Under the pieces are notes generated by a model. It worked only from the letters and a program-made list of their open reading frames with translations. It was not told the DNA's origin and searched no databases. This document shows positions 1 to 7,721 of a stretch of DNA of 64,000 bases, one piece after another; within the stretch, counting starts at the first letter, position 1, and every line of letters starts with the position of its first letter. Source of the DNA: Butyricicoccus_A sp963620595 (lineage in GTDB: Bacteria; Bacillota; Clostridia; Oscillospirales; Butyricicoccaceae); the NCBI GenBank assembly GCA_963620595.1, contig CAVFAY010000001.1, forward strand, positions 186,001 through 250,000, read 5' to 3'. A program made the translations under genes and the position numbers.

Positions 1-101
1 ATAACATCTCCTATCAGCTTCGGCGGAATGTCATAGTCATACAGTTTATCAAACGCATACGTCGCATCAGAAATTGCTACACGGCAAACATCGGATCTCA
101 T
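1..101 (-). CDS. priA: Primosomal protein N' (PriA helicase), N-terminal fragment
   Basis: Only the first 33 or so codons lie inside the window. The translation starts MRSDVCRVAISDATYAFDKL and continues YDYDIPPKLIGD, which fits the PriA 3'-DNA-binding domain (an 'A-V-S-F-D-K-Y-D-Y-P' pattern). PriA reloads the replicative helicase at stalled forks. The ATG overlaps the coaBC stop codon as ATGA, so the two genes are translationally coupled. The coaBC-priA order is the usual one in Firmicutes and supports the call. The gene runs off the left edge, so nothing can be said about the helicase core. Confidence 0.85.
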   Translation of the reverse strand, partial: MRSDVCRVAISDATYAFDKLYDYDIPPKLIGDV

Positions 102-1306
102 GCCTGTTTCTTCCGATGCAAGGCGACGAGACGTTCGAGCAAAATATCCGCTACGCTGTCTTTTTCCATCAGCTCCAGCGGCTCCACTGTTCCGTCTCGA
201 TACAGCAGTGTGACTACATTGGTATCACCGGCAAAACCTGCACCTTTTACTTTCAAATTATTGGCGACAATGACGTCACAATTTTTCTTCTTGAGTTTCT
301 CTGCAGAATTCTCCAGCAAATCGCGTGTTTCCATCGAGAAACCACAAATCACTTGGTCATCGCGTCTATTCTCACCGATTTCTGCCAAAATGTCCGGATT
401 ACGCACGAGAGAAATCGACATGTCCTCGTCATGTTTTTTAATCTTGTCATCTTGGAGCTGCGCCGGACGATAATCTCCGACAGCCGCCGCCTTAATGACC
501 AAATCAGACTGAGGCAGTGCTTCCATCACTGCCTCGCGCATCTCGTAAGCCGAGGTAATCGGCACCATGTGCACGCCGTCCAGCGGTGCAAGCGAAACAG
601 GACCGGTAATCAGCGTAACCTGTGCACCGCGCATTTTCGCGCTGCGGGCAATCGCATAGCCCATCTTGCCCGTGGAATGATTGGACAAGAAGCGAACCGG
701 ATCCATGGCTTCGCGCGTCGGACCAGCTGTAACCGTGACATGCATTCCTTCCATGTCTTTTTCCGTCAGTGCATCAAGAATTGCCTGTTCAATGGTTTCT
801 ACATCTGCCAGCTTGCCCTTTCCGGTATCCCCACACGCCAGATGCCCGGATGTCGGTTCGACAAACAAACAACCGCGCTGCTTGAGTATAGCAATATTCT
901 CCTGCACAGCTGGATGCTCATACATATTCGTATTCATCGCCGGAGCAAACAGCACAGGTGCACGGGTAGCCAACAGTGTTGTGGACAGCATATCGTCCGC
1001 AATGCCATGAGCATACTTACCCAAAATATTGGCAGTTGCTGGAACAACAGCAAAGACATCCGCCGCTTTGGCGAGAGAAATATGTTCGACTTCCCAAGGA
1101 AAATCGCGGTTAAACATATCTGTCACCACGCGATTGCCAGACAATACTTCCAATGTCAATGGCTGGACAAATTCACAGGCATGTTCGGTCATAATAATCC
1201 GAATATTGATGCCCTTCTTGTGCAGACGGCTGACCAAATCGCAGGCTTTATATGCCGCAATGCCACCGGTTACGCCAAGAACGACAGTTTTACCGGAAAA
1301 GTTCAT
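98..1306 (-). CDS. coaBC: Bifunctional phosphopantothenoylcysteine decarboxylase / phosphopantothenate-cysteine ligase
   Basis: This makes 4'-phosphopantetheine in coenzyme A synthesis: the C-terminal CoaB half joins cysteine to phosphopantothenate and the N-terminal CoaC half decarboxylates the product. CoaC (about residues 1-180) shows the FMN-site GVTGGIAAYK, His75 in EHISLAK, Asn125 in PAMNTNMY, and Cys158 in GHLACGDTGKGKL; these numbers match the E. coli enzyme. CoaB (about 185-400) shows TAGPTREAMDPVRFLSN, AAAVGDYRP and the lysine-rich KIKK. The 402-residue length is normal. Its start lies inside the 3' end of rpoZ (17-base overlap) and its stop overlaps priA, so it sits in a tight operon. 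Confidence 0.97.
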   Translation of the reverse strand: MNFSGKTVVLGVTGGIAAYKACDLVSRLHKKGINIRIIMTEHACEFVQPLTLEVLSGNRVVTDMFNRDFPWEVEHISLAKAADVFAVVPATANILGKYAHGIADDMLSTTLLATRAPVLFAPAMNTNMYEHPAVQENIAILKQRGCLFVEPTSGHLACGDTGKGKLADVETIEQAILDALTEKDMEGMHVTVTAGPTREAMDPVRFLSNHSTGKMGYAIARSAKMRGAQVTLITGPVSLAPLDGVHMVPITSAYEMREAVMEALPQSDLVIKAAAVGDYRPAQLQDDKIKKHDEDMSISLVRNPDILAEIGENRRDDQVICGFSMETRDLLENSAEKLKKKNCDVIVANNLKVKGAGFAGDTNVVTLLYRDGTVEPLELMEKDSVADILLERLVALHRKKQA

Positions 1307-1637
1307 CGCTGATTCCTTCTTCAGTATTCATCTCATCTGCCAGTTCTACCGGCTGTTCGTCTCTCTCATCTGTAAACAGATCTACTTCATCTTCTTTGTT
1401 GGCAGCAGCAACCAGATCCTCCGACAGCTTTTCCGGCTCCGGCTTCGGTCCTTCACGATATTCAATCTCGCCATTGCTGATTTCGTCTAATGCGAGCTGT
1501 ACTGGCTTATCCGGCAGTTCTTTTCTGGTTACTTCTTCTTCTGCACACAGATCACGAGCACGCTGTGCGGACAGATTGACCAGCAGATAGCGATTATTGA
1601 CTTTCTTCATCAAATCCTGCATAGATGGCTTTAACAT
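1290..1637 (-). CDS. rpoZ: RNA polymerase omega subunit with long acidic C-terminal tail
   Basis: Omega helps assemble and stabilise the beta' subunit of RNA polymerase. The N-terminal 65 or so residues fit the family: MLKPSMQDLMKKVNNRYLLV, then SAQRARDL, then a PVQLALDEISNGEI segment. Omega is usually 65-90 residues; this one is 115. The extra C-terminal part is strongly acidic (Glu and Asp rich, with few hydrophobics) and probably disordered. The position between gmk and coaBC matches the usual Firmicutes order. The tail end overlaps the coaBC start by 17 bases. The tail could be a lineage trait rather than a functional addition. Confidence 0.93.
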   Translation of the reverse strand: MLKPSMQDLMKKVNNRYLLVNLSAQRARDLCAEEEVTRKELPDKPVQLALDEISNGEIEYREGPKPEPEKLSEDLVAAANKEDEVDLFTDERDEQPVELADEMNTEEGISDELFR

Positions 1638-1671
1638 AACAATATACTCCTTTAATAAACGCTTGTTTTTA

Positions 1672-2256
1672 TTACTTCAGTGTTACACGGGATGAACGGC
1701 ATGTCTCTGCCTGTATAATTGCCAGCACATCACTGACAGCCTGTTCCACTGTGTTATTTACGACAATATAATCAAATTCCGGTGCGAGTGTCAGTTCGTA
1801 CTTCGCAGCGCTTAAACGACGCTGAACCACTTCCGGTTCCTCTGTGCCGCGGCCTACCAATCTTCGCTCCAACTCTTCAAAGCTCGGTGGAGCGAGGAAA
1901 ATGCGAACAGCCTCCGGACGCGCCTGCTTGACCTGCATAGCACCCTGCACCTCAATTTCCAACAGGACATCCCGTCCTGCCTGCAGTTCTGCATCTACCG
2001 GTGCGGCTGGTGTGCCATAGCAATTCTTGCTAAACTCCGCATGTTCCAAAAATCCGCCTTCTTCGACGAGCTGCTGGAACTTCTCACGAGTCATAAAATG
2101 ATAGTGCACGCCATCCTGTTCGCCCTCACGCGGCGCACGGGTGGTCGCAGAAATCGAATAAAACAACGACTTGTGCTCGCGTACTTGCTTGAGAACAGTG
2201 CCCTTGCCGACACCGGACGGTCCTGTGAGCACAAACAGAATTCCTTTTTCAGACAT
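1672..2256 (-). CDS. gmk: Guanylate kinase
   Basis: Phosphorylates GMP to GDP with ATP in purine nucleotide synthesis. Starting at MSEKGILFVLTGPSGVGKGT, the P-loop GPSGVGKG is near residues 11-18, followed by the GMP-binding region SATTRAPREGEQDGVHYHF and later LLEIEVQGAMQV and VGRGTEEPEVVQRRL. The start was chosen because GGAGGAG lies just upstream and the product (194 residues) has the usual length. A longer in-frame extension exists but would run through the remA gene. The start overlaps the remA stop by 8 bases, which suggests coupling. Confidence 0.97.
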   Translation of the reverse strand: MSEKGILFVLTGPSGVGKGTVLKQVREHKSLFYSISATTRAPREGEQDGVHYHFMTREKFQQLVEEGGFLEHAEFSKNCYGTPAAPVDAELQAGRDVLLEIEVQGAMQVKQARPEAVRIFLAPPSFEELERRLVGRGTEEPEVVQRRLSAAKYELTLAPEFDYIVVNNTVEQAVSDVLAIIQAETCRSSRVTLK

Positions 2257-2512
2257 CGTTTTTCTCCTCCTCTGTGCTGCGGCTGTCCATTCTGCCCGAA
2301 ATCGTCTCCGGAAGAATCGCAGACAACACAACATGATCGCTGTCCATAATAATGACTGCACGGGTCCGTCTGCCATAGGTCGCATCGATTAGCATATTGC
2401 GGTCACGCGCTTCCTGGACGGTGCGCTTAATCGGTGCGGAATCCGGCGAGACAATCGCAATAAGACGATCCGCAGAAATCATATTGCCAAATCCAATGTT
2501 GATGAGCTTCAT
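2249..2512 (-). CDS. remA: RemA / DUF370 family DNA-binding regulator
   Basis: An 87-residue protein that fits the RemA family (extracellular matrix regulatory protein A, formerly DUF370): MKLINIGFGNMISADRLIAI, then SAPIKRTVQEARDRNMLIDATYGRRTRAVIIMDSDHVVLSA. In Bacillus subtilis RemA binds DNA and activates matrix and osmoprotection genes; whether it does so here is inference. It lies between yicC and gmk, its standard place in Firmicutes, with 12 bases to yicC and an 8-base overlap with gmk. The C-terminal tail after ILPETISGR is polar and variable. Confidence 0.94.
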   Translation of the reverse strand: MKLINIGFGNMISADRLIAIVSPDSAPIKRTVQEARDRNMLIDATYGRRTRAVIIMDSDHVVLSAILPETISGRMDSRSTEEEKNDV

Positions 2513-2524
2513 GCAAAGCCTCCG

Positions 2525-3400
2525 TTACTCAATATTCTGGATCTGCTCGCGGATCTTTTCAATTTCAGCCTTGATGTCCACGACAATCTTTGCCATTTCC
2601 ATATCATTCGCCTTGGAGCCAATCGTATTGGCTTCGCGATTCATCTCCTGTACCAAGAAGTCCAGTTTGCGTCCCACCGGCTTTTCTTCCGCTGCCATGA
2701 TTTCCAGCTGATGCATGTGACTGCGCAAACGCACGGATTCTTCGTCTACCGCGGTGCGGTCAGCATAAATAGCCGCCTCTGCCAAAATCCGCTGCGGATC
2801 AATCGTCGTGTCTGACAGAATTTCGTTCATGCGAGCGGTCAGCTTCGCGCGATATTCCTCGACTGCCTGCGGCGAACGCTTCTCAATTTCAGCGACATAG
2901 CCGAGAATGGTCTGTTCGCGGGACAGAACATCTTCCTTCATCTTCTCGCCTTCACGCGCACGCATTTCGCAGAAATCTGCGCCTGCGGCTTCGAGCACCT
3001 GCAAGACATCTTCTGTCAGCTCATCCGCATCTGCCTCCTGCTTCTCTGTAGAAAAAACATCCGGCAGGCGAGATGCCGCCATAACACTAATATCGTCCTG
3101 CATCTGATACGTGTCGCGCATCTCATGCAGCAGCTCCAGATAATTCTCCAGCAGCTTATGATTCAGCGAAATTTTCACATCATCGGATGCACTGGCATCA
3201 ATCGTGACATACACATCCACTTTGCCGCGGGCAATCATCTTGCCAACAGCAGTTTTGACCGCTTCTTCCAAAAAGCCGTACATACGCGGAGCCTTTACAT
3301 TGACATCCAGATAGCGGTGGTTGACAGAACGAAGCTCAACGGTGATGTCGCGGTCATGCAGCATCTGTCGTGCTCGGCCATATCCAGTCATGCTTTTCAA
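2525..3400 (-). CDS. yicC: YicC family endoribonuclease (YloC)
   Basis: About 291 residues, with the family's opening SMTGYGRARQ and ending MEMAKIVVDIKAEIEKIREQIQNIE. YicC/YloC proteins are metal-dependent endoribonucleases involved in RNA turnover. The best start is TTG (TTG-AAA-AGC-ATG), because AGGAGG stands 7 bases before it and the family begins with a short extension before SMTGYG. A longer reading upstream has no ribosome site and a composition unlike a gene. It heads the yicC-remA-gmk-rpoZ-coaBC-priA series. A candidate promoter lies about 75 bases upstream. Confidence 0.93.
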   Translation of the reverse strand: MKSMTGYGRARQMLHDRDITVELRSVNHRYLDVNVKAPRMYGFLEEAVKTAVGKMIARGKVDVYVTIDASASDDVKISLNHKLLENYLELLHEMRDTYQMQDDISVMAASRLPDVFSTEKQEADADELTEDVLQVLEAAGADFCEMRAREGEKMKEDVLSREQTILGYVAEIEKRSPQAVEEYRAKLTARMNEILSDTTIDPQRILAEAAIYADRTAVDEESVRLRSHMHQLEIMAAEEKPVGRKLDFLVQEMNREANTIGSKANDMEMAKIVVDIKAEIEKIREQIQNIE

Positions 3401-3475
3401 GGAAATTCCTCCTATTTGATGATTTTTGCGCCCCTTTTTCTGTTCGCTATACGCTCGAAAAGGGTCATTTAGTAT

Positions 3476-3505
3476 ATTGTAACAGCCCGCCTTGCTTTTG
3501 TTCAA
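3476..3505 (-). promoter_or_regulatory. Candidate sigma-A promoter for the yicC operon
   Basis: On the minus strand a TTGAAC -35 box (3500-3505) is followed after 18 bases by TACAAT (3476-3481). It is about 75 bases before the TTG start of yicC. The -35 box lies in an imperfect hairpin (AGCCCG...CGGGCT, about 3484-3518) that may also separate this operon from the membrane-protein gene upstream. Confidence 0.5.
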
Positions 3506-3575
3506 GCAAAACGGGCTATTTTCATGATAATTATCCAAACATTTTTTGAATCAGTTTTATGATTTTGTGCATTTT

Positions 3576-4079
3576 TTACCAGCGTATGTGTTCAAATAAA
3601 TACGCAATGATTTTGGAAAACGCGATGTCATATAAAACAAAAACAAATAAAATCATCGGCAGCAGCAGCCAGATGTGCTTTGTCAGCATAGCCGGCACAA
3701 GATTCAACAGCGAGCCAGACACAACAAGCAGCATGATCGTTATTACACCGCAAAACAGCAGCTTGAGAATCCATTCGACAGGCTGCCGGTGTATGCGCTC
3801 AATAAGATTCTTGACAATAGTATACGGGCCAAAAAATGCCACATAAATCAACGCAACTTCTTTCGATGGGAGCAACAAAAAGGACAATATCGCTGTAGCA
3901 AGCACAGTGAGAATGCCATAGCCTAAGCTGCCGCGTATGACGGCGAGTACGGCGATCATACCGGCAAGAGCAGCGACAGTCAACCTCATCCCCGGCAGCA
4001 GCGAGCCGAGCAGCATCACAACCACACCAAGCGCGACCATCATCGCACAAAATGTCAATTTGTTATTGTGTTTTTCCAT
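3576..4079 (-). CDS. Conserved multi-pass membrane protein of unknown function
   Basis: A 167-residue, very hydrophobic protein with about five membrane segments (around residues 8-30, 34-52, 56-75, 105-130 and 135-158). The start MEKHNNKLTFCAMMVALGVVVMLLGS, with a short basic N-terminus running straight into a helix, recalls substrate-binding (S) components of ECF vitamin transporters, but I see no substrate-specific motif and no ECF ATPase nearby. It lies 21 bases after the J-domain gene and probably shares its transcript. It may belong to a Clostridia-specific membrane family. The function is unknown. Confidence 0.7.
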   Translation of the reverse strand: MEKHNNKLTFCAMMVALGVVVMLLGSLLPGMRLTVAALAGMIAVLAVIRGSLGYGILTVLATAILSFLLLPSKEVALIYVAFFGPYTIVKNLIERIHRQPVEWILKLLFCGVITIMLLVVSGSLLNLVPAMLTKHIWLLLPMILFVFVLYDIAFSKIIAYLFEHIRW

Positions 4080-4100
4080 GGTTCTCTCGCCTCGTTTTCT

Positions 4101-4742
4101 TTAGCAACTGCCGCCTCCACAACAGCTGCACAGGCAGTTTAGACATGCCAATTGCATACAGCAATCCGCCGCATCATTTTGCTGCATCGGACGATAGCCG
4201 CCGTATGCAGAGCTGTTGCTCAGGACATTTTGCATTCGGCGATACTCCATATTGCTCGGTGCCATTGCGCATGCCTGATTAATCTCCTGCACTGCCTCGT
4301 CAAACCATCCCTTGCGATAGCAGACATTGGAACGCAGAAAATGCCACTCAGCATCGCGGTTGGAAATGCGTGACAGCAGTTCCTCTGCCATGCCGATATT
4401 GCCTATGTTAATCGCATTGCGTACCTGCACGTATACACCGGCATTAGAGCCAGTATAGCTGGAGGAATAACCGTTATAACCACCGGCAGTGTTGTACCCG
4501 TTGGTATAACCACTGTTGGCGGATCCCGTGTTGTGTGCATACGAGCTGCTGCCATTCTGCCGCTGCTTCATCACCGTGTCGTAGGCGTCATTGATTTCCT
4601 GCATCTTTTCTTTTGCCAAATCCGCCAACGGATTATTGATATAATTGTCCGGATGGTATTTCCGCGCCAAGTCTCGATAGGCGCGTTTAATCTCATCTTC
4701 TGACGCAGACGGCGAAACGCCGAGTACCTTATAAGGATCCAT
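4101..4742 (-). CDS. J-domain (DnaJ-like) protein with TPR-like segment and Cys-rich tail
   Basis: Residues 1-62 form a J-domain: MDPYKVLGVSPSASEDEIKRAY with the HPD triad at 30-32, which stimulates Hsp70 ATPase. A Gly/Ser/Tyr/Asn-rich linker follows (about 65-105), then a helical, TPR-like region (AEWHFLRSNVCYRKGWFDEAVQEINQA), then a C-terminal cysteine cluster with about nine Cys in the last 25 residues. It lacks the zinc-finger and client domains of true DnaJ, so it is a specialised co-chaperone. ATG at 4742 is preferred because GGAGG precedes it by 11 bases; the ATG six codons earlier overlaps that site. It overlaps the upstream DUF5685 gene by 14 bases. Confidence 0.88.
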   Translation of the reverse strand: MDPYKVLGVSPSASEDEIKRAYRDLARKYHPDNYINNPLADLAKEKMQEINDAYDTVMKQRQNGSSSYAHNTGSANSGYTNGYNTAGGYNGYSSSYTGSNAGVYVQVRNAINIGNIGMAEELLSRISNRDAEWHFLRSNVCYRKGWFDEAVQEINQACAMAPSNMEYRRMQNVLSNSSAYGGYRPMQQNDAADCCMQLACLNCLCSCCGGGSC

Positions 4743-5613
4743 GCCTGTTCTTTCCTCCATGATTTGAAAATGTGCCGTCCAATACCTGTCGTGTCACCTC
4801 AGGCAGTCCTTGGCACAAAATATTCTCTATAATCCCCGCATCGCGCAATGGATGCAATAAAATATATGCGTGATATGCCGCCGCGAGCGATTGTAGCAGT
4901 GTATGCTGCATCGCGTCCTTCACCGACGGCAGTAAAGTCGGCTGTGTCATCTCCCAGCGAAGCAACACTGGATTGTAGCTGCCGGATGCAAAGTCTTCTT
5001 GTATGTCATCGCAGGCATCGACAATATAAATCCATCTGCCCACGTGGTAAAACATTTCTTGTAAAATACGACTGTCTGTATGCCAATCCATGACCGCAGC
5101 ACGTAAAATTGATGCGAAAGCATCGGCTGGTCGGTCAAGTGACGGCGTTTTTTGTCGTTCCAGCGCGTTCAAATTTTCCAAACATTCCCGCGTTTCTCGG
5201 TCAAAAGAAGGCAGCTCCTCCGCCGCCTTTTGGTATCCTCGACGAAGAAAGAGCCGAAACATCTGAGCGGCGAGCCGTTTGATACCGCGCTCATCGGCAA
5301 CGGTATCCGCCAGTTTATGCCAGCACAAAATTACGCTGACAGTTGCCGCCCGAACCATGCCGTTGCTTTGCTTGGCGCAGCTTCGGCGACGAAACGGGTG
5401 TATGATACACCGGCACTTGCTCTGTTCGCCGCCGCATGGTTCCAACGCATCCAGCACCAATGCGAGATAAGTGCAGTCATAACTGAGCATCATCGTTTGC
5501 GCAAAGCCGTATCGGCGGCGAATGGTGTGGCACAGTCCGCAGTAGACGCTCTGAAAGCGCTCCCACTCCCGCACCTTGAGTTCTCCGCGCAGCGGTCGAA
5601 CAAATCCGAACAT
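4729..5613 (-). CDS. DUF5685 family protein (all-helical, DDxxD-like motif)
   Basis: A 294-residue protein opening MFGFVRPLRGELKVREWERFQSVYCGLCHTI, typical of DUF5685. The N-terminal half is rich in cysteine (CGLC at 25-28; C67, C69 and C79), which could hold a metal or cluster. The C-terminal half is helical and carries IVDACDDIQEDFASGSYNP, with DDIQED at 202-207, reminiscent of the Asp-rich motif of isoprenoid synthases. No activity is established that I know of. It is followed directly by the J-domain gene, with which it overlaps. Confidence 0.75.
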   Translation of the reverse strand: MFGFVRPLRGELKVREWERFQSVYCGLCHTIRRRYGFAQTMMLSYDCTYLALVLDALEPCGGEQSKCRCIIHPFRRRSCAKQSNGMVRAATVSVILCWHKLADTVADERGIKRLAAQMFRLFLRRGYQKAAEELPSFDRETRECLENLNALERQKTPSLDRPADAFASILRAAVMDWHTDSRILQEMFYHVGRWIYIVDACDDIQEDFASGSYNPVLLRWEMTQPTLLPSVKDAMQHTLLQSLAAAYHAYILLHPLRDAGIIENILCQGLPEVTRQVLDGTFSNHGGKNRHGSL

Positions 5614-5663
5614 GGTATTTCTTCACCTCAAATACCATTTTACTGTATCTTCGTCCAGAATAC

Positions 5664-5687
5664 AAGGCTGACGCACGCGCCAGCCTT
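5664..5687 (-). terminator. Hairpin after the rseC-like gene
   Basis: AAGGCTG and CAGCCTT arms separated by 10 bases, located just after the rseC-like stop and before the DUF5685 start. The T tract is weak on both strands, so termination is only possible. Confidence 0.35.
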
Positions 5688-5693
5688 GAAAAT

Positions 5694-6095
5694 TTACAGT
5701 TTAGAAATAGTGTAAATCGGCTTTTTATTCTTCTGGTGCTTGTTCATCAGAAGCGCTCCCGCGATTCCAAGGAAAAAGCCCACGCCGCCCCATAGCTCCG
5801 GAATCGGAAGTGCGGCAACTGCTGCAATCGCATATAGAACAAAAAACAAGACAATCGGAATGACATATACCACTGTTGCCAAGCCGAGTACCTGTTTCGA
5901 GCTGCCCGTAATCACAACCGTGTCTCCGATATCCGCACCGATGGAGTTGTCTGCAATGACGGTAATCGGTTTCGTCACCAGTTCTCCACAGCCGCCACAT
6001 TTAGAACAATCATGTCCACAAGCAGTCTGTCGATGTACGGTAAGCTCTGCTTGATTGCCGGATAACAGCTTCGTCACTGTCGCTGTTTGCTGCAT
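5694..6095 (-). CDS. SoxR-reducing-system protein RseC family
   Basis: A 133-residue protein beginning MQQTATVTKLLSGNQAELTV, with a four-cysteine cluster (C26, C30, C33, C36 in ACGHDCSKCGGCGE) and then two membrane helices (about 73-92 and 97-118). This is the RseC/MucC layout; such proteins are linked to Rnf-type electron transport and redox sensing. No rnf genes are visible here. The start was chosen because AAGGAGAG precedes it; an in-frame extension would overlap the upstream oxidoreductase. It is 4 bases downstream of the FAD-dependent gene and probably co-transcribed. Confidence 0.85.
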   Translation of the reverse strand: MQQTATVTKLLSGNQAELTVHRQTACGHDCSKCGGCGELVTKPITVIADNSIGADIGDTVVITGSSKQVLGLATVVYVIPIVLFFVLYAIAAVAALPIPELWGGVGFFLGIAGALLMNKHQKNKKPIYTISKL

Positions 6096-6099
6096 AAAA

Positions 6100-7707
6100 T
6101 CAATCTCTCCTTTCTTCGAGAGGGTGAAATGTTTGTAAGATTTCCTTGGCACAACCAATGCCATCTACAGCAGCACTCATAATGCCGCCAGCATAGCCTG
6201 CACCCTCACCGCACGGAATGAGACCGACGAGCTGCACGCTGTGTCGATTTTCATGCCGCGCAATGCGAACCGGCGAGCTTGTGCGGGTTTCCGGCGCGGT
6301 CAAAAGTGCATCCGGTGCATCAAATCCGCGAATTTTTCTGCCAAACTGCCGCAGTCCTATCTGCATGTGCTGAATCACAAACTCCGGCAATATACCTGTC
6401 AGTGAGGCGTATTGTACACCAATCGGGTAAGTCGGCGTAACCCGCCCATGCTTGCGGGAAGGTTTTCCGGATAAAAAGTCACCGACTTTCTGACACGGCG
6501 CACGATAGCCGCCAGTCAGTGCAAAGGCTTTGCGTTCTATTTCTCGCTGAAATACCACACCGCCCAAAGCGTCAGCGGTCGGAAAATCCGAAGGATTGAC
6601 CGAGACAACAATGGCTGCGTTCGCATTGCGTCCATCCCGCGCATGATAGCTCATGCCGTTCGTCACGATGGAATTTGGTTCACTCTGCGCCGCAACGACA
6701 TGACCGCCCGGACACATGCAAAACGAATAACACGCCCGCCCGTTTTCTCGGTGCGACAGCGTATATTCCGCCGGCGGCAGAGCAGGATGTCCCGCCAGCT
6801 TACCATACAGACTGGTATTCAAATCTTCCTGCAAGTGTTCGATACGCGCGCCGACAGAAAACGGCTTCGGTTCCAGATACACGCCATTGTGCAGCAGCTG
6901 TTCAAAAGTATCACGCGCACTGTGACCAATCGCTAAAATCAAACGTTCACAAGCAATCTCCTGTCCATCAATGATTGCAGCTGTGAGTGTATCGTTATGG
7001 CTGCGCACACCGGTCAGCGTGCAGCCAAACCGAACTTCTCCACCTAATCGAATGATCTCTTCGCGCATAGAGCGCACCACACGTTTGAGAATGTCTGTGC
7101 CGATATGCGGCTTCGCCTGATACAAAATTTCTTTTGGCGCGCCATGCTCGACAAACGTTCGTAAAACCCACTCGCTCATCGGGTCATTGATGCGCGTTGT
7201 TAATTTGCCATCAGAATAAGCACCCGCGCCGCCTTCACCGAACTGAATATTGCTGGTCGGATCAAAAGCACCGCCGGAAAAAAAGGCATTGACCGCGCGG
7301 TCACGGCTGTCTATCGCCTGTCCACGTTCAAAAACGCGCGGGTGATAGCCATTCTTCGCCAAAACATATGCGGCAAACAGGCCGCCGGGGCCAAATCCTA
7401 CGACAATCGGGCGATGCATCAGCTGCTCGATACCTGTCGGAACAGGTTTCTGTGCAGGTGTTTTCAGTCGGACATCCGACTTTCCAATGCGATCAATTAC
7501 CGCTTGTTCCTGAGTCGGTTCCGCCAAATCAAGCAGAACAGACAAAACACGGGTAATCTTGCCGCGTCGCGCGTCAATAGACGAGCGATAAATGTGTGCA
7601 CTGCGAAGTTCTCGCATAGAAAGTCCGCATTTTTTTGCCGCTGCTTCCAAAGCATCTGCATCCGCAGCTTCCAGCGACAGTCTGATATTTCCAACTAAAA
7701 TAGACAT
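6100..7707 (-). CDS. FAD-dependent dehydrogenase (COG2509-type, NAD(P)/FAD oxidoreductase)
   Basis: About 535 residues. A short N-terminal domain (about 1-80) precedes an FAD-binding Rossmann motif, PIVVGFGPGGLFAAYVLAKNG (GxGxxG), with GGAGAYSDGKLTTRIND and a second dinucleotide motif, LILAIGHSARDTF, further on. The C-terminal IPCGEGAGYAGGIMSAAVDG completes the FAD site. This layout belongs to a widespread family of uncharacterised flavoprotein dehydrogenases; the substrate is unknown. ATG at 7707 is preferred because AAAGGAAC stands 7 bases before it. It sits between cdaR and the rseC-like gene on the same strand. Confidence 0.85.
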   Translation of the reverse strand: MSILVGNIRLSLEAADADALEAAAKKCGLSMRELRSAHIYRSSIDARRGKITRVLSVLLDLAEPTQEQAVIDRIGKSDVRLKTPAQKPVPTGIEQLMHRPIVVGFGPGGLFAAYVLAKNGYHPRVFERGQAIDSRDRAVNAFFSGGAFDPTSNIQFGEGGAGAYSDGKLTTRINDPMSEWVLRTFVEHGAPKEILYQAKPHIGTDILKRVVRSMREEIIRLGGEVRFGCTLTGVRSHNDTLTAAIIDGQEIACERLILAIGHSARDTFEQLLHNGVYLEPKPFSVGARIEHLQEDLNTSLYGKLAGHPALPPAEYTLSHRENGRACYSFCMCPGGHVVAAQSEPNSIVTNGMSYHARDGRNANAAIVVSVNPSDFPTADALGGVVFQREIERKAFALTGGYRAPCQKVGDFLSGKPSRKHGRVTPTYPIGVQYASLTGILPEFVIQHMQIGLRQFGRKIRGFDAPDALLTAPETRTSSPVRIARHENRHSVQLVGLIPCGEGAGYAGGIMSAAVDGIGCAKEILQTFHPLEERRD

Positions 7708-7721
7708 GTGGTGTTCCTTTT

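Noticed and set aside
74..1312. Long open frame on the plus strand opposite coaBC
   Set aside because: It is antisense to a complete, motif-rich coaBC and has a composition unlike a protein; it is a shadow frame.
2256..2385. Longer N-terminus for gmk
   Set aside because: It would read through most of remA in another frame; the ATG after GGAGGAG gives the normal guanylate kinase length.
3484..3518. Strong terminator between the membrane-protein gene and yicC
   Set aside because: The hairpin is imperfect and the T tract lies on the plus strand, where no gene ends; it is mentioned only with the yicC promoter.
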